The notes beneath the pieces are model-generated. The model saw only the letters and a program-made list of their open reading frames with translations, did not search any database and was not told the DNA's origin. A stretch of 64,000 bases of DNA from an uncultured Polaribacter sp. (GTDB lineage Bacteria; Bacteroidota; Bacteroidia; Flavobacteriales; Flavobacteriaceae): positions 1-64,000 of the forward strand of contig NZ_CANMVP010000013.1 of assembly GCF_947501385.1 (NCBI RefSeq). Direction: 5' to 3'. Positions 1-8,225 of the stretch are shown one piece after another; the stretch's first letter is position 1, and every line of letters begins with the position of its first letter. Made by a program: the position numbers and the translations under genes.

Positions 1-108
1 TGCTCTTTCTCCTTTTTATTAATATCTATCTAATATAAATACTTTAATCCATATCCTTTTGCAAACATAGGATGACAGAAGTCTCAAAAATTTGTGAATT
101 CGTGGCAA

Positions 109-1395
109 CTATTCCCTCATCAAAAAATCCTTTAAATCTTGATAAGATGAAGCTTTCATAGCCACTTTTTTATTGTTGATAATTTTTTGAATCTGTGCTG
201 GAACCTCCACTTTTACTGGCAGTGTTCCTTCCACAACATCTAAAAATTTTACAGGATGCGCAGTTTCTAAAAACACACCAAATTCGTTTTCTTTTAAACC
301 GTATTTTTCCAATCCTAGATAACCAACAGCACCATGCGGATCTGTAATATAGCCAGAATTTTTATAAATTGCTTTCATTTTTTCACGAGTTTCATCATCA
401 GAAAAACTATACGAAGAAAAATGCTTTTTTAGAGTTTCAAAATCGTTGTTAAACAGTTCTTGAATTCTTATAAAATTACTCGGATTTCCAACGTCCATCG
501 CATTTGAAATGGTTGCTTTTGATGGTTTTGGAGTGTATTTTCCATCAATTAGATAATTAGGAACGGTGTCATTCACATTTGTAGATGCTATAAAATGTTT
601 AACTGGTAAGCCTAATTTTTGGGTCATAATTCCTGCGCAAATATTCCCAAAATTTCCACTAGGAACAGAAAAAACGAGTTCTTTATTTAATTTTTGTAAT
701 TCTTTATACGCAAAGAAAAAATAGAACATTTGTGGCAACCAACGTGCCACGTTTATAGAGTTCGCAGAGGTTAAAGTTTTTGTGATCTCTTCATCTAAAA
801 AAGCAGTTTTTACCATTTCTTGACAATCGTCAAAAACACCAGATACTTCAAGAGCGGTAATATTTTTCCCTAAAGTGGTCAATTGCTTTTCTTGAATATC
901 ACTCACTTTTCCTGAAGGATATAAAATAACTACATTCACACCTTTTGCATCTAAAAACCCATTAGCAACTGCGCCACCAGTATCACCAGAGGTTGCTACT
1001 AAGACAGTAATTTCATCATCATTATCGCGATTGAAATATTCTAAACATTTCGCCATAAACTTCGCACCAACATCTTTAAAAGCCATTGTTGGGCCGTGAA
1101 ACAACTCTAAAGAAGCTATATTTTCATCAATTTTTACCAATGGAAAATCAAAAGAAACCGTTTCTTTAATAATCTCTTTTAATTTTTCAGTCGGAATTTC
1201 ATCACCCACAAATTGTTTAATTACTTCATAAGCAATCTCTTGATTTGAATAATTGGTAATATTTTCTATGAATTCTTTCGAAAGTGGTGTAATTGTTTCT
1301 GGAAAATAAATTCCTCTATCTTTTGCAAGCCCTTGTATAACAGCGTTTTTAAAAGTTGTTTTTGGTGATTTATGGTGTAAACTGTAGTAGTTCAT
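109..1395 (-). CDS. thrC: Threonine synthase
   Basis: Converts O-phosphohomoserine to threonine in the cytoplasm with PLP, the last step of the pathway. The 428-residue length fits the long threonine synthase type. The PLP-lysine segment GPTMAFKDVGAKF lies near residue 108, followed by the SGDTGGAVA phosphate loop, and an N-terminal LHHKSP-type segment precedes the fold. The ATG at 1395 gives the expected family start MNYYSLHHKSP. It is the last gene of a minus-strand thrA-thrB-thrC series, 82 bp after thrB, with a repeat-type hairpin in the gap. I see no lesion. Family assignment is secure; transcription with thrA and thrB is inferred from order and orientation. Confidence 0.97.
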   Translation of the reverse strand: MNYYSLHHKSPKTTFKNAVIQGLAKDRGIYFPETITPLSKEFIENITNYSNQEIAYEVIKQFVGDEIPTEKLKEIIKETVSFDFPLVKIDENIASLELFHGPTMAFKDVGAKFMAKCLEYFNRDNDDEITVLVATSGDTGGAVANGFLDAKGVNVVILYPSGKVSDIQEKQLTTLGKNITALEVSGVFDDCQEMVKTAFLDEEITKTLTSANSINVARWLPQMFYFFFAYKELQKLNKELVFSVPSGNFGNICAGIMTQKLGLPVKHFIASTNVNDTVPNYLIDGKYTPKPSKATISNAMDVGNPSNFIRIQELFNNDFETLKKHFSSYSFSDDETREKMKAIYKNSGYITDPHGAVGYLGLEKYGLKENEFGVFLETAHPVKFLDVVEGTLPVKVEVPAQIQKIINNKKVAMKASSYQDLKDFLMRE

Positions 1396-1410
1396 TGTTT
1401 TGGTTTTTGG

Positions 1411-1474
1411 TTGATAGTTTTTAGTTGATGGGTGGTTTTAGACTTCAGACCAATAACCGTCAACTAAAAACCAA
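1411..1474. repeat. Imperfect hairpin repeat between thrC and thrB
   Basis: GTTTTTAGTTGA at 1417-1428 is perfectly complementary to TCAACTAAAAAC at 1460-1471, and further imperfect pairing flanks the arms. The phrase TTTTTAGTTGA with variants is repeated locally. This looks like a dispersed flavobacterial intergenic repeat rather than a terminator, because no T-tract follows on the minus strand before thrC. Confidence 0.6.
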
Positions 1475-1477
1475 CAA

Positions 1478-2401
1478 CTATTCTAAAATTTTCATTCCTT
1501 CTTGATTCACTTTCGAAATAAACATTTCAAAATTAATCTGTGTATTTTTATATGTTTCTTCAATAGCCTTATATACTTTTTCTGCACTTTTATCTCCTTG
1601 ACACAAAGCAAAAATGGTGGGCCCAGAACCACTAATTCCTGCACCTAAAGCACCTGCTTGTATGGCACTGTTTTTTACGTCATCAAAAAACGGAATTAAA
1701 GATTTACGGGCAGGTTCTACAATAACATCTACCAAAGAATTACTAATTAATTGATAATTATTGGTGAACAATCCACTTACCAAACCGCCCACATTTGCCC
1801 ATTGTGTAATCGCATCTTTTAATGGAATATTAGTGGGTAAAACTTCTCTTGCATCTTTTGTTTTTATTGCTATTTGTGGATGAATTGCCACTACCCTTAA
1901 TTGTTCTGGAACAGGCAATTTTACAATTTCTAAGGGGTCGTAACTTCTAACGAGTACAAAACCTCCGTAAATAGCTGCAGCAACATTGTCTGCAATTTCA
2001 GAACCGCAAGCAACTTCTTCACCAAACATGGCAAATTTTGTCAATTCTAAATCAGAATATTTACTATCTAAAAATTTATTTACCCCAAAAGCTGCACCTG
2101 CTGCACTGGCAGCCGAACTTCCTAAGCCACTTCCTGGGGAAAAACCTTTATGAATGGTAAGTTCGATACCAAAATCTGCTTTTGCTGCTTGTAATATTTT
2201 TTGAACAACGGCACTTGCCGCATTTTTATCAACATCATAGGTTAAATCTGCACCGGTGATACTTATTATTTTTACCCCTTTCTCTACCGTTTTTGTAAAT
2301 GTCATTTCATCACCAATGGCATCTACTGCAAAACCCATAGAATCGAATCCGCAGGAAACATTGGCAACAGTTGCAGGAGAAAATATTTTTAAATAATTCA
2401 T
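1478..2401 (-). CDS. thrB: Homoserine kinase
   Basis: Phosphorylates homoserine to O-phosphohomoserine, the substrate of the adjacent threonine synthase. It is a GHMP-family kinase of 307 residues, the usual size. The ATP-binding loop PGSGLGSSAASAAG lies near residue 90, and the C-terminal GISGSGPTIFAL glycine motif is present. The start MNYLKIFSPATVANVSCGFD is the conserved N-terminus of the family. It sits between thrA (105 bp upstream) and thrC, in the order of the reactions. Cytoplasmic. No anomalies seen. Confidence 0.97.
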   Translation of the reverse strand: MNYLKIFSPATVANVSCGFDSMGFAVDAIGDEMTFTKTVEKGVKIISITGADLTYDVDKNAASAVVQKILQAAKADFGIELTIHKGFSPGSGLGSSAASAAGAAFGVNKFLDSKYSDLELTKFAMFGEEVACGSEIADNVAAAIYGGFVLVRSYDPLEIVKLPVPEQLRVVAIHPQIAIKTKDAREVLPTNIPLKDAITQWANVGGLVSGLFTNNYQLISNSLVDVIVEPARKSLIPFFDDVKNSAIQAGALGAGISGSGPTIFALCQGDKSAEKVYKAIEETYKNTQINFEMFISKVNQEGMKILE

Positions 2402-2404
2402 TTT

Positions 2405-2506
2405 TTTTAGTTTGCAGTCTACAGTTCGCAGTTTGCAGTCTTTAGTTTGCAGTCATTTCATTACTGAATACTGCCTACTGAGGACTGCTAACTGAGAACT
2501 GCCAAC
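2405..2506. repeat. AGTTTGCAGT-type imperfect inverted repeat between thrB and thrA
   Basis: The gap consists almost wholly of decamers of the type AGTTTGCAGT on the left and complementary decamers (ACTGCCTACT, ACTGCTAACT, ACTGCCAACT) on the right, so the transcript could form one long imperfect hairpin. The same decamer class fills the P3 arm of the TPP riboswitch near 58.45-58.53 kb. Confidence 0.7.
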
Positions 2507-4945
2507 TTATTTACTCGTTCTAATAATATCCGCAAAAATACCAGAAGCAGTTACATCTGCTCCAGCTCCAGCTCCTTTTATAATTAAAGGGTTTTGAGGA
2601 TATCTATCGGTGAAAAATAACACAATATTATCACTTCCCTCTAAATTATAAAAGGGATGGTCTGAAGGAATGTGTTGCAAACCAACATGTGCTTTTCCGT
2701 CTGCAAATTCGGCCACATATTTTAGTCGGCAATTTTTATCATTTGCTTCTTTAAAGATGTCTTGAAAGTGATTTTCATGTTTTGTTAAAGAAGCATAAAA
2801 ATCATCATTATTAGAAGTATTTAAACTTTCTTCTGGTAAAAAGGCCTTTTTTTGAATGTCTTCTAATTCCAAATCGTACCCACTTTCTCTCGCGAGAATT
2901 AAAATTTTTCTAGCAACATCAACACCACTCAAATCAATTTTTGGATTTGGTTCTGTATAGCCTTCTTTTTGAGCTTGTGCTACCACATCATGAAATGTTG
3001 AATTTTCATTGAAATTATTAAATACAAAGTTTAAACTTCCAGACAAAACAGCCTGAATTTTATGCACTCTATCTCCTGAATTGATCAAGTTTTTTAAGGT
3101 GTCTATAATTGGCAATCCGGCACCCACATTTGTTTCAAACAAAAATGGCGCGTTGTATTTTCTTGAAACTTCTTTTAATGTTTTGTAATTCTCTAACAAA
3201 GAAGCGCACGCAATTTTATTACATGTAACTACGCCGATACTTTGTCTTAAATACTTTTCATAGACTTCAGAAACAGCTTGGTTTGCAGTATTGTCTACAA
3301 AAACACTGTTTCTTAAATTGGCTTCTTTTGTTTTATTAAAAAACTGCTCTAAACTTGTTGGTTCTCCGTTTTCTAATGCTACTTTCCAATTATTTAAATC
3401 TAAACCATGTGCATCAAAAACCATTTTCCTTGAATTTGACAATCCAATGACTCTTATCTTTAATTTAAGATGTTTTTTTAGGTATTTTTTCTGTTGTTCT
3501 AATTGCGATAAAAAACGTTCACCAACATTCCCGACTCCGGTTACAAATAAGTTGAGCTGTTTTATTTTCTCTTCAAAAAATTGTTCATGCAAGGTGTTTA
3601 AGGCTTTTTTTGCATCACTTTTATGAATGACTGCAGAAATATTTTTCTCTGTAGAACCTTGTGCAATGGCTCTAATATTTACGTTATTTTTTCCTAAGGA
3701 ACTAAACATTTGTCCGCTTAAACCTTGATGATTTTTCATATTGTCACCTACCAAAGCAATGATGCATAAGTCTTGCTCTAGAGCTACAGGATTTACTTTT
3801 TGTTTTTCAATTTCAAATTCGAAAGTTTCATCAATAACTGTTTTTGCTTTCTGCGCATCTTCATCAGAAATACCAATACAAATAGACAATTCAGAAGAAG
3901 CCTGTGTAATTAAAACAATATTAATATTATGAAAAGAAAGCGCTTCAAACAAACGTTTCGAAAAGCCTGGAATGCCAACCATTCCACTTCCTTCTAAGGT
4001 AATTAAAGTAATATTTTCTATATGACTAATTCCTTTTACAGGTTTATTATTGCTTGTTTCTTGTGCAATTAAAGTGCCTGAATCTTCTGGAGAAAATGTG
4101 TTTTTTATCCAAATAGGAATTTCCTTTTTCAATACTGGCTGAATTGTTGGTGGATAAATAACTTTTGCGCCAAAATGAGATAATTCCATCGCTTCATGAT
4201 ACGAAATATGAGGAATTGGAAAGGCTTGCTTTACCACACTCGGATTTGCAGTAAACATGCCACTAACATCTGTCCAAATTTGTAGTTCGGTAGCATTTAC
4301 TGCAGCAGCAATAATAGCAGCGGTATAATCGGATCCGCCACGACCTAGAGTAGTCGATTTACCTTCCTTTGTCCTTGCCACAAAACCTGGTAATAATGTT
4401 ACATTTTTCTGATTTCCATCAAAATAAGTTTCAATATTTTTATTTGTTTCTATGAAATTCACAGATGCACTTAGGTAATTGTCTGAGGCTATAATTAAAT
4501 CTCTACTATCTTTGTAGTCAGTTTCAAAAGAAGAGATTGCAGCTTTTGCGATAATGTAAGAAGATAACAATTCACCAAAACTAGAAATGGTAGCCAACGT
4601 TTTTGTTGTGAGTTCTTGTAATAAAAAACAACCTTCGTAAATAGTTTCTAAATGGTTGAAAAGTTCTTTTACATAGCGAATAATTTCATTTTGATGCTCT
4701 ACAGGAATTAAATCTTTAATGACACCAAAATGATGATGTTCTAATTTCTGTAAAACCTCTTTATAGGCTTCATCTTTATGAGAAGCTAAATTTGCACCTT
4801 CAATTAATGCGTTTGTTGTTTTTCCGAATGCAGAAACCACAACTGCAATTTTTTGGTCTTTAGCTGTTGTCTCGACAATAGCTAATACTTTTTTTATGTT
4901 TTCTGAACTCGAGACAGACGAACCGCCAAATTTTAATACTTTCAT
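2507..4945 (-). CDS. thrA: Bifunctional aspartokinase / homoserine dehydrogenase
   Basis: Catalyses the first (aspartate phosphorylation) and third (aspartate semialdehyde to homoserine) steps of the aspartate pathway. At 812 residues it matches the fused ThrA/MetL type. The N-terminal kinase starts with MKVLKFGGSSVSS and has the GRGGSDYTAA substrate loop. ACT-type regulatory segments follow from about residue 310 to 450. The dehydrogenase starts near residue 463 with the nucleotide motif FVTGVGNVGERF and contains the GAGLPIIDTL region. It is the first gene of the thr cluster. A 316-bp upstream region carries a Thr/Ile-rich leader ORF, so end-product attenuation is plausible, in addition to allosteric control through the ACT domains. 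Confidence 0.97.
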   Translation of the reverse strand: MKVLKFGGSSVSSSENIKKVLAIVETTAKDQKIAVVVSAFGKTTNALIEGANLASHKDEAYKEVLQKLEHHHFGVIKDLIPVEHQNEIIRYVKELFNHLETIYEGCFLLQELTTKTLATISSFGELLSSYIIAKAAISSFETDYKDSRDLIIASDNYLSASVNFIETNKNIETYFDGNQKNVTLLPGFVARTKEGKSTTLGRGGSDYTAAIIAAAVNATELQIWTDVSGMFTANPSVVKQAFPIPHISYHEAMELSHFGAKVIYPPTIQPVLKKEIPIWIKNTFSPEDSGTLIAQETSNNKPVKGISHIENITLITLEGSGMVGIPGFSKRLFEALSFHNINIVLITQASSELSICIGISDEDAQKAKTVIDETFEFEIEKQKVNPVALEQDLCIIALVGDNMKNHQGLSGQMFSSLGKNNVNIRAIAQGSTEKNISAVIHKSDAKKALNTLHEQFFEEKIKQLNLFVTGVGNVGERFLSQLEQQKKYLKKHLKLKIRVIGLSNSRKMVFDAHGLDLNNWKVALENGEPTSLEQFFNKTKEANLRNSVFVDNTANQAVSEVYEKYLRQSIGVVTCNKIACASLLENYKTLKEVSRKYNAPFLFETNVGAGLPIIDTLKNLINSGDRVHKIQAVLSGSLNFVFNNFNENSTFHDVVAQAQKEGYTEPNPKIDLSGVDVARKILILARESGYDLELEDIQKKAFLPEESLNTSNNDDFYASLTKHENHFQDIFKEANDKNCRLKYVAEFADGKAHVGLQHIPSDHPFYNLEGSDNIVLFFTDRYPQNPLIIKGAGAGADVTASGIFADIIRTSK

Positions 4946-5043
4946 TGGTAATGAATAGTTTGTGTAATTTATTTTTTATTGAGTTGATTTCGATATTTTT
5001 CGAAACACTGTATGACCTAAGTTGATATAATTATAGAAAACCC

Positions 5044-5145
5044 CTAAAGGGTAATAATTGTAGAAGTGCGCGTACTATTTCCCATAGAAATACCCACTAT
5101 AGAAATAGTTGTAAAGGTTTTTATGTTTAGATTAGAAATATTCAC
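5044..5145 (-). CDS. Candidate Thr/Ile-rich leader peptide upstream of thrA
   Basis: A minus-strand frame from GTG at 5145 to TAG at 5044-5046 encodes 33 residues, of which 7 are Thr and 7 are Ile; it includes KTFTTISI and ends STRTSTIITL. A shorter version starts at ATG 5085 (MGNSTRTSTIITL, 13 residues). Threonine and isoleucine are the end products fed by thrABC, as in enterobacterial thrL. A Bacteroidetes -7 box (TACTTTTG, 5150-5157) lies just upstream. ACTATTTC/GAAATAGT and GGGTA/TACCC pairings are available in the transcript. I could not find a strong intrinsic terminator: the best is a 4-bp ACCC/GGGT stem over the stop codon followed by TTTTC. The leader is therefore only moderately supported. 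Confidence 0.5.
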   Translation of the reverse strand: MNISNLNIKTFTTISIVGISMGNSTRTSTIITL

Positions 5146-5149
5146 AAAG

Positions 5150-5157
5150 CAAAAGTA
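5150..5157 (-). promoter_or_regulatory. -7 promoter box of the thr leader
   Basis: Minus-strand TACTTTTG matches the Bacteroidetes -7 consensus TAnnTTTG. No convincing -33 TTG lies 19-21 bp upstream, so this rests on the -7 match and its position before the leader ORF and thrA. Confidence 0.45.
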
Positions 5158-5261
5158 TTATTAATATTCAATTTGAAGTTGCTTCTTGTTGATTATTTTT
5201 CTTTTCCATCTGATTAATATGATTTTGATAAAATAAGTAGCTAATAAATCAATATAAAAAA

Positions 5262-6821
5262 TTATTTAACGGTTAAATTTGCTTTTTCTTTAATTATTAA
5301 AGCAATGGGTTTGTTTACGATTTTGCTCTCTAACCAAGATAAAATATCTAAGTATAAAAAAGCTCTTTTCTCATAAGGATGGTTTTCGAATTTCTTCAAT
5401 TTTGCATGAATTTTCTTAAATTCGTTTTTAATTTCATGTGGAAAAACATCACTTAAATCTCTAATAGAGGTTAAGAAAACCTTTTGAACCTCTTGTAAAT
5501 TTTCCATTTTTAATAGAAATTTATAGGTATCTAAAAATTGTCTTTCTAAATCATAATCTAGACCACATTCATAATGTGCAATTAAATTTAAAATTCTAGC
5601 AAAACATTGTAAATCTTCTGCGGAACTTAAGTTTTTAGAACGAATTATTTTTTGCAAATAAGCAATACACAATCTGTTTTTACCCATTCCGAAGTACAAA
5701 CAAGCCATTTTATAATACAATAAAACTACATAATGAGTATCTAATCTATTTTTATATTTTTCGATTTTTGTATTGATAATTGCGACTAAATATTCACCTT
5801 CTTCAAAAGAGCCTTCCAAAAAATGTAAATGCAATTTGTTAGAATACAGATATAAAAAAATTAAGAGTTCTGTATTTGTGTTTAATGGAATTTCGTTGTT
5901 TTCTATTTCAACTTCAAAAGCTGTTAATTCTCTTTTAAAAGTAGATACTTTTTTCACTAAAAAAGAAGCTTCTAACAAGTAATTTTTCGATTTTAGGTAA
6001 AAAACAGGATGTGAGTTTATTAGTTTTTGATTAACGAATAAGTCTACACACTTTTTAGCGTATTTGTAACTCAATAAAAAATCTTGAATTAAAAAACTAT
6101 GCCATAAATGTGCTTTAAACAACCATAATTTTTCTCTAAATCCTAAAGTTTGATACTCATATTTTGGCATTCGATCACTAAAATATTGATCCACAAATTT
6201 TAATTCTTCTCTATTTTTCACATATCCATTTTGCAATAGATGGCTGTACAATTGTAGCGATAAATTAGAGAGTTTACTGGCAATGACATTTTGCTGGCTC
6301 AATTCTTTCGCTTGAATAGAAAGTTGATTTGCTCTATTACTCAAGCTTCTTGTAATGTATTGTGTTTCGATTACTTTTTCAAGTTCTACAATTTCATAAG
6401 CAATGTTTTTTTCTTCATGATCTAAAGCCATATTTTTGGCTTTTTCCAAGAGTTTTAAGCTTTGCTTGTACAATCCTTTTTGGTATAAAACCGTTGCAAA
6501 ATCTAATTGTTCTCTAATTTGAATTCGAACATTTTTATGTGCGGGATTTAGTCTAAGACTAATTAGAATTTGTTTGTACAGGTGCGCTTTTAAATTAGAA
6601 AGTTGTTGTTTAGAAACAATGCCGCTTCCAATAATTACTTTTTCATCATATATTTTTAGTTTTTCTAAAAACTTAAATAAAGAGAAAAATTTTGCATCAA
6701 TATTTCCACCCAATCTTCCTACATAAAGATTAAACTGCCTCTTTTCTGACTTTGTTAAAGACTTAATAAGTACAAAAAGCGCATCATTTTGCTGATTGGC
6801 GGATGTAATGATTTTACTCAT
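5262..6821 (-). CDS. Conserved hypothetical protein, probably helical repeat type
   Basis: I do not recognise a characterised family. The 519-residue product starts MSKIITSANQQNDALFVLIK and has an early basic segment SLTKSEKRQFNLYVGR, then long Leu/Lys/Glu/Tyr-rich amphipathic stretches resembling tetratricopeptide-like alpha-solenoid helices. There is no signal peptide, membrane segment or catalytic motif. Proteins with this kind of N-terminus are, to my knowledge, common hypothetical genes in Flavobacteriia. It is monocistronic, divergent from leuA across 132 bp and downstream of nothing on its own strand except leuA's promoter region. A cytoplasmic scaffold or interaction protein is a guess only. 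Confidence 0.8.
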   Translation of the reverse strand: MSKIITSANQQNDALFVLIKSLTKSEKRQFNLYVGRLGGNIDAKFFSLFKFLEKLKIYDEKVIIGSGIVSKQQLSNLKAHLYKQILISLRLNPAHKNVRIQIREQLDFATVLYQKGLYKQSLKLLEKAKNMALDHEEKNIAYEIVELEKVIETQYITRSLSNRANQLSIQAKELSQQNVIASKLSNLSLQLYSHLLQNGYVKNREELKFVDQYFSDRMPKYEYQTLGFREKLWLFKAHLWHSFLIQDFLLSYKYAKKCVDLFVNQKLINSHPVFYLKSKNYLLEASFLVKKVSTFKRELTAFEVEIENNEIPLNTNTELLIFLYLYSNKLHLHFLEGSFEEGEYLVAIINTKIEKYKNRLDTHYVVLLYYKMACLYFGMGKNRLCIAYLQKIIRSKNLSSAEDLQCFARILNLIAHYECGLDYDLERQFLDTYKFLLKMENLQEVQKVFLTSIRDLSDVFPHEIKNEFKKIHAKLKKFENHPYEKRAFLYLDILSWLESKIVNKPIALIIKEKANLTVK

Positions 6822-6914
6822 AATATATTAGTAATCAGTTTTTTAATTAGCGATGATATGTTTTAGAAATCATGGTTTGCTATAAGTTAATACACGAATT
6901 GGAAAGGCAATATA

Positions 6915-6922
6915 TATATTTG
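6915..6922 (+). promoter_or_regulatory. -7 promoter box of leuA
   Basis: TATATTTG matches TAnnTTTG exactly and ends 31 bp before the leuA ATG. The expected start of transcription would leave a leader of about 25 nt, too short for an attenuator peptide. No good -33 element was seen at normal spacing. Confidence 0.5.
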
Positions 6923-6953
6923 ATTTATAATAAAGACAATCTTTATAGAAATT

Positions 6954-8129
6954 ATGCAAGACAATCAAGTACAAATTTTCGATACTACCCTTAGAGATGG
7001 CGAGCAAGTTCCTGGATGTAAGTTAGATACAAAGCAGAAACTGGTAATAGCAGAGAGATTAGATGTATTAGGTGTAAATGTTATTGAAGCTGGTTTTCCT
7101 GTTTCTAGCCCTGGAGATTTTAACTCGGTTTCTGAAATCGCAAAAATAGTAAAACATGCCACAGTTTGTGGTTTAACCAGAGCTGTAGAGAATGACATAA
7201 AAGTGGCTGCAGAAGCTTTAAAATATGCAAAATATCCAAGAATTCATACCGGAATTGGTACGAGTGATTCTCATATAAAATTCAAATTTAATTCTACAAG
7301 AGAAAAAGTTATTGAACGTGCTATTAAGGCCGTTACCTATTCAAAATCTTTTGTAGAAGATGTGGAGTTTTATGCAGAAGATGCAGGTAGAACAGACAAT
7401 GAGTTTTTGGCAAGAGTTTGTGAAGAAGTGATTAAAGCAGGCGCAACAGTTTTAAATATTCCAGATACAACAGGGTATTGTTTGCCAGAAGAATATGGCG
7501 CAAAAATTAAGTATTTACGTGAAAATGTAAAAGGAATAGAAAATGTAATTCTTTCTTGTCACTGTCATAACGATCTTGGAATGGCAACCGCCAATTCAAT
7601 TGCAGGAGTTATCAATGGTGCACGTCAAATTGAATGTACCATAAACGGAATTGGTGAACGTGCTGGTAACACTGCTTTAGAAGAAGTGGTAATGGTACTC
7701 AAACAGCATCCTTATTTAAATTTAGAAACTTCTATCAATACAAAACTATTGTACGATACAAGTATTATGGTTCGTGAAAGTATGGGAATGCCGGTGCAAC
7801 CTAACAAAGCAATTGTTGGGGCAAATGCATTTGCACACAGTTCTGGAATTCATCAAGATGGCGTCATAAAAAACAGAGAAACTTACGAAATTATGAATCC
7901 TGAAGATGTTGGTGTTACAGAAAGCGCTATTGTTTTAACGGCAAGAAGTGGTAGAGCAGCATTGGCGTATAGAGCAAAGAAAGTGGGTTACGAATTAACA
8001 AAAAAACAATTAGATGTTGCTTATGATGCTTTTTTAGATACAGCAGATAGGCAAAAAGAAGTAAAAGATGAAGATATTCATGCAATTATGAATACAATCA
8101 ATAAAATATCAAAAGTAGCAATCGCTTAA
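6954..8129 (+). CDS. leuA: 2-isopropylmalate synthase, short form without regulatory domain
   Basis: Condenses acetyl-CoA with 2-oxoisovalerate, the first committed step to leucine. The DRE-TIM motif [10 protein letters not shown] (residues 9-18), the metal-binding HCHNDLGMA (about 202-210) and GIHQDG (about 295) are intact. At 391 residues it ends where the C-terminal LeuA allosteric (dimer regulatory) domain of about 120 residues would begin in the 500-plus-residue enzymes, so direct leucine feedback by that domain is not expected. Citramalate or homocitrate synthase are alternatives, but the neighbouring leuB supports isopropylmalate synthase. leuC and leuD do not follow. Confidence 0.92.
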   Translation: MQDNQVQIFDTTLRDGEQVPGCKLDTKQKLVIAERLDVLGVNVIEAGFPVSSPGDFNSVSEIAKIVKHATVCGLTRAVENDIKVAAEALKYAKYPRIHTGIGTSDSHIKFKFNSTREKVIERAIKAVTYSKSFVEDVEFYAEDAGRTDNEFLARVCEEVIKAGATVLNIPDTTGYCLPEEYGAKIKYLRENVKGIENVILSCHCHNDLGMATANSIAGVINGARQIECTINGIGERAGNTALEEVVMVLKQHPYLNLETSINTKLLYDTSIMVRESMGMPVQPNKAIVGANAFAHSSGIHQDGVIKNRETYEIMNPEDVGVTESAIVLTARSGRAALAYRAKKVGYELTKKQLDVAYDAFLDTADRQKEVKDEDIHAIMNTINKISKVAIA

Positions 8130-8145
8130 ATAATTTGTCTTCATT

Positions 8146-8190
8146 GGTAGCTGTAATATTCTTGAAAAAGATGTACTAATTACAGCTACC
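8146..8190. promoter_or_regulatory. Inverted repeat overlapping the leuB promoter
   Basis: GGTAGCTGTAAT (8146-8157) and ATTACAGCTACC (8179-8190) are perfect 12-bp inverted arms 21 bp apart. The right arm overlaps a perfect -7 box TACCTTTG (8187-8194), and a -33-like TTG lies at 8162-8164 in the spacer, 22 bp upstream. Such a layout suggests an operator for a dimeric or tetrameric regulator over a leuB promoter. Alternatively the transcript forms a 12-bp hairpin after leuA, although the following TTTGTTAAC is a poor T-tract for a terminator. Confidence 0.55.
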
Positions 8191-8225
8191 TTTGTTAACA
8201 ATATTTATGAGTAAAAGGAAGTAAG

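Noticed and set aside
2405..2506. CRISPR-like array of AGTTTGCAGT words
   Set aside because: Repeats are about 10 bp, degenerate and without spacers of regular length; no cas genes are present.
3291..3932. Plus-strand frames opposite thrA
   Set aside because: Antisense to conserved aspartokinase and homoserine dehydrogenase motifs.
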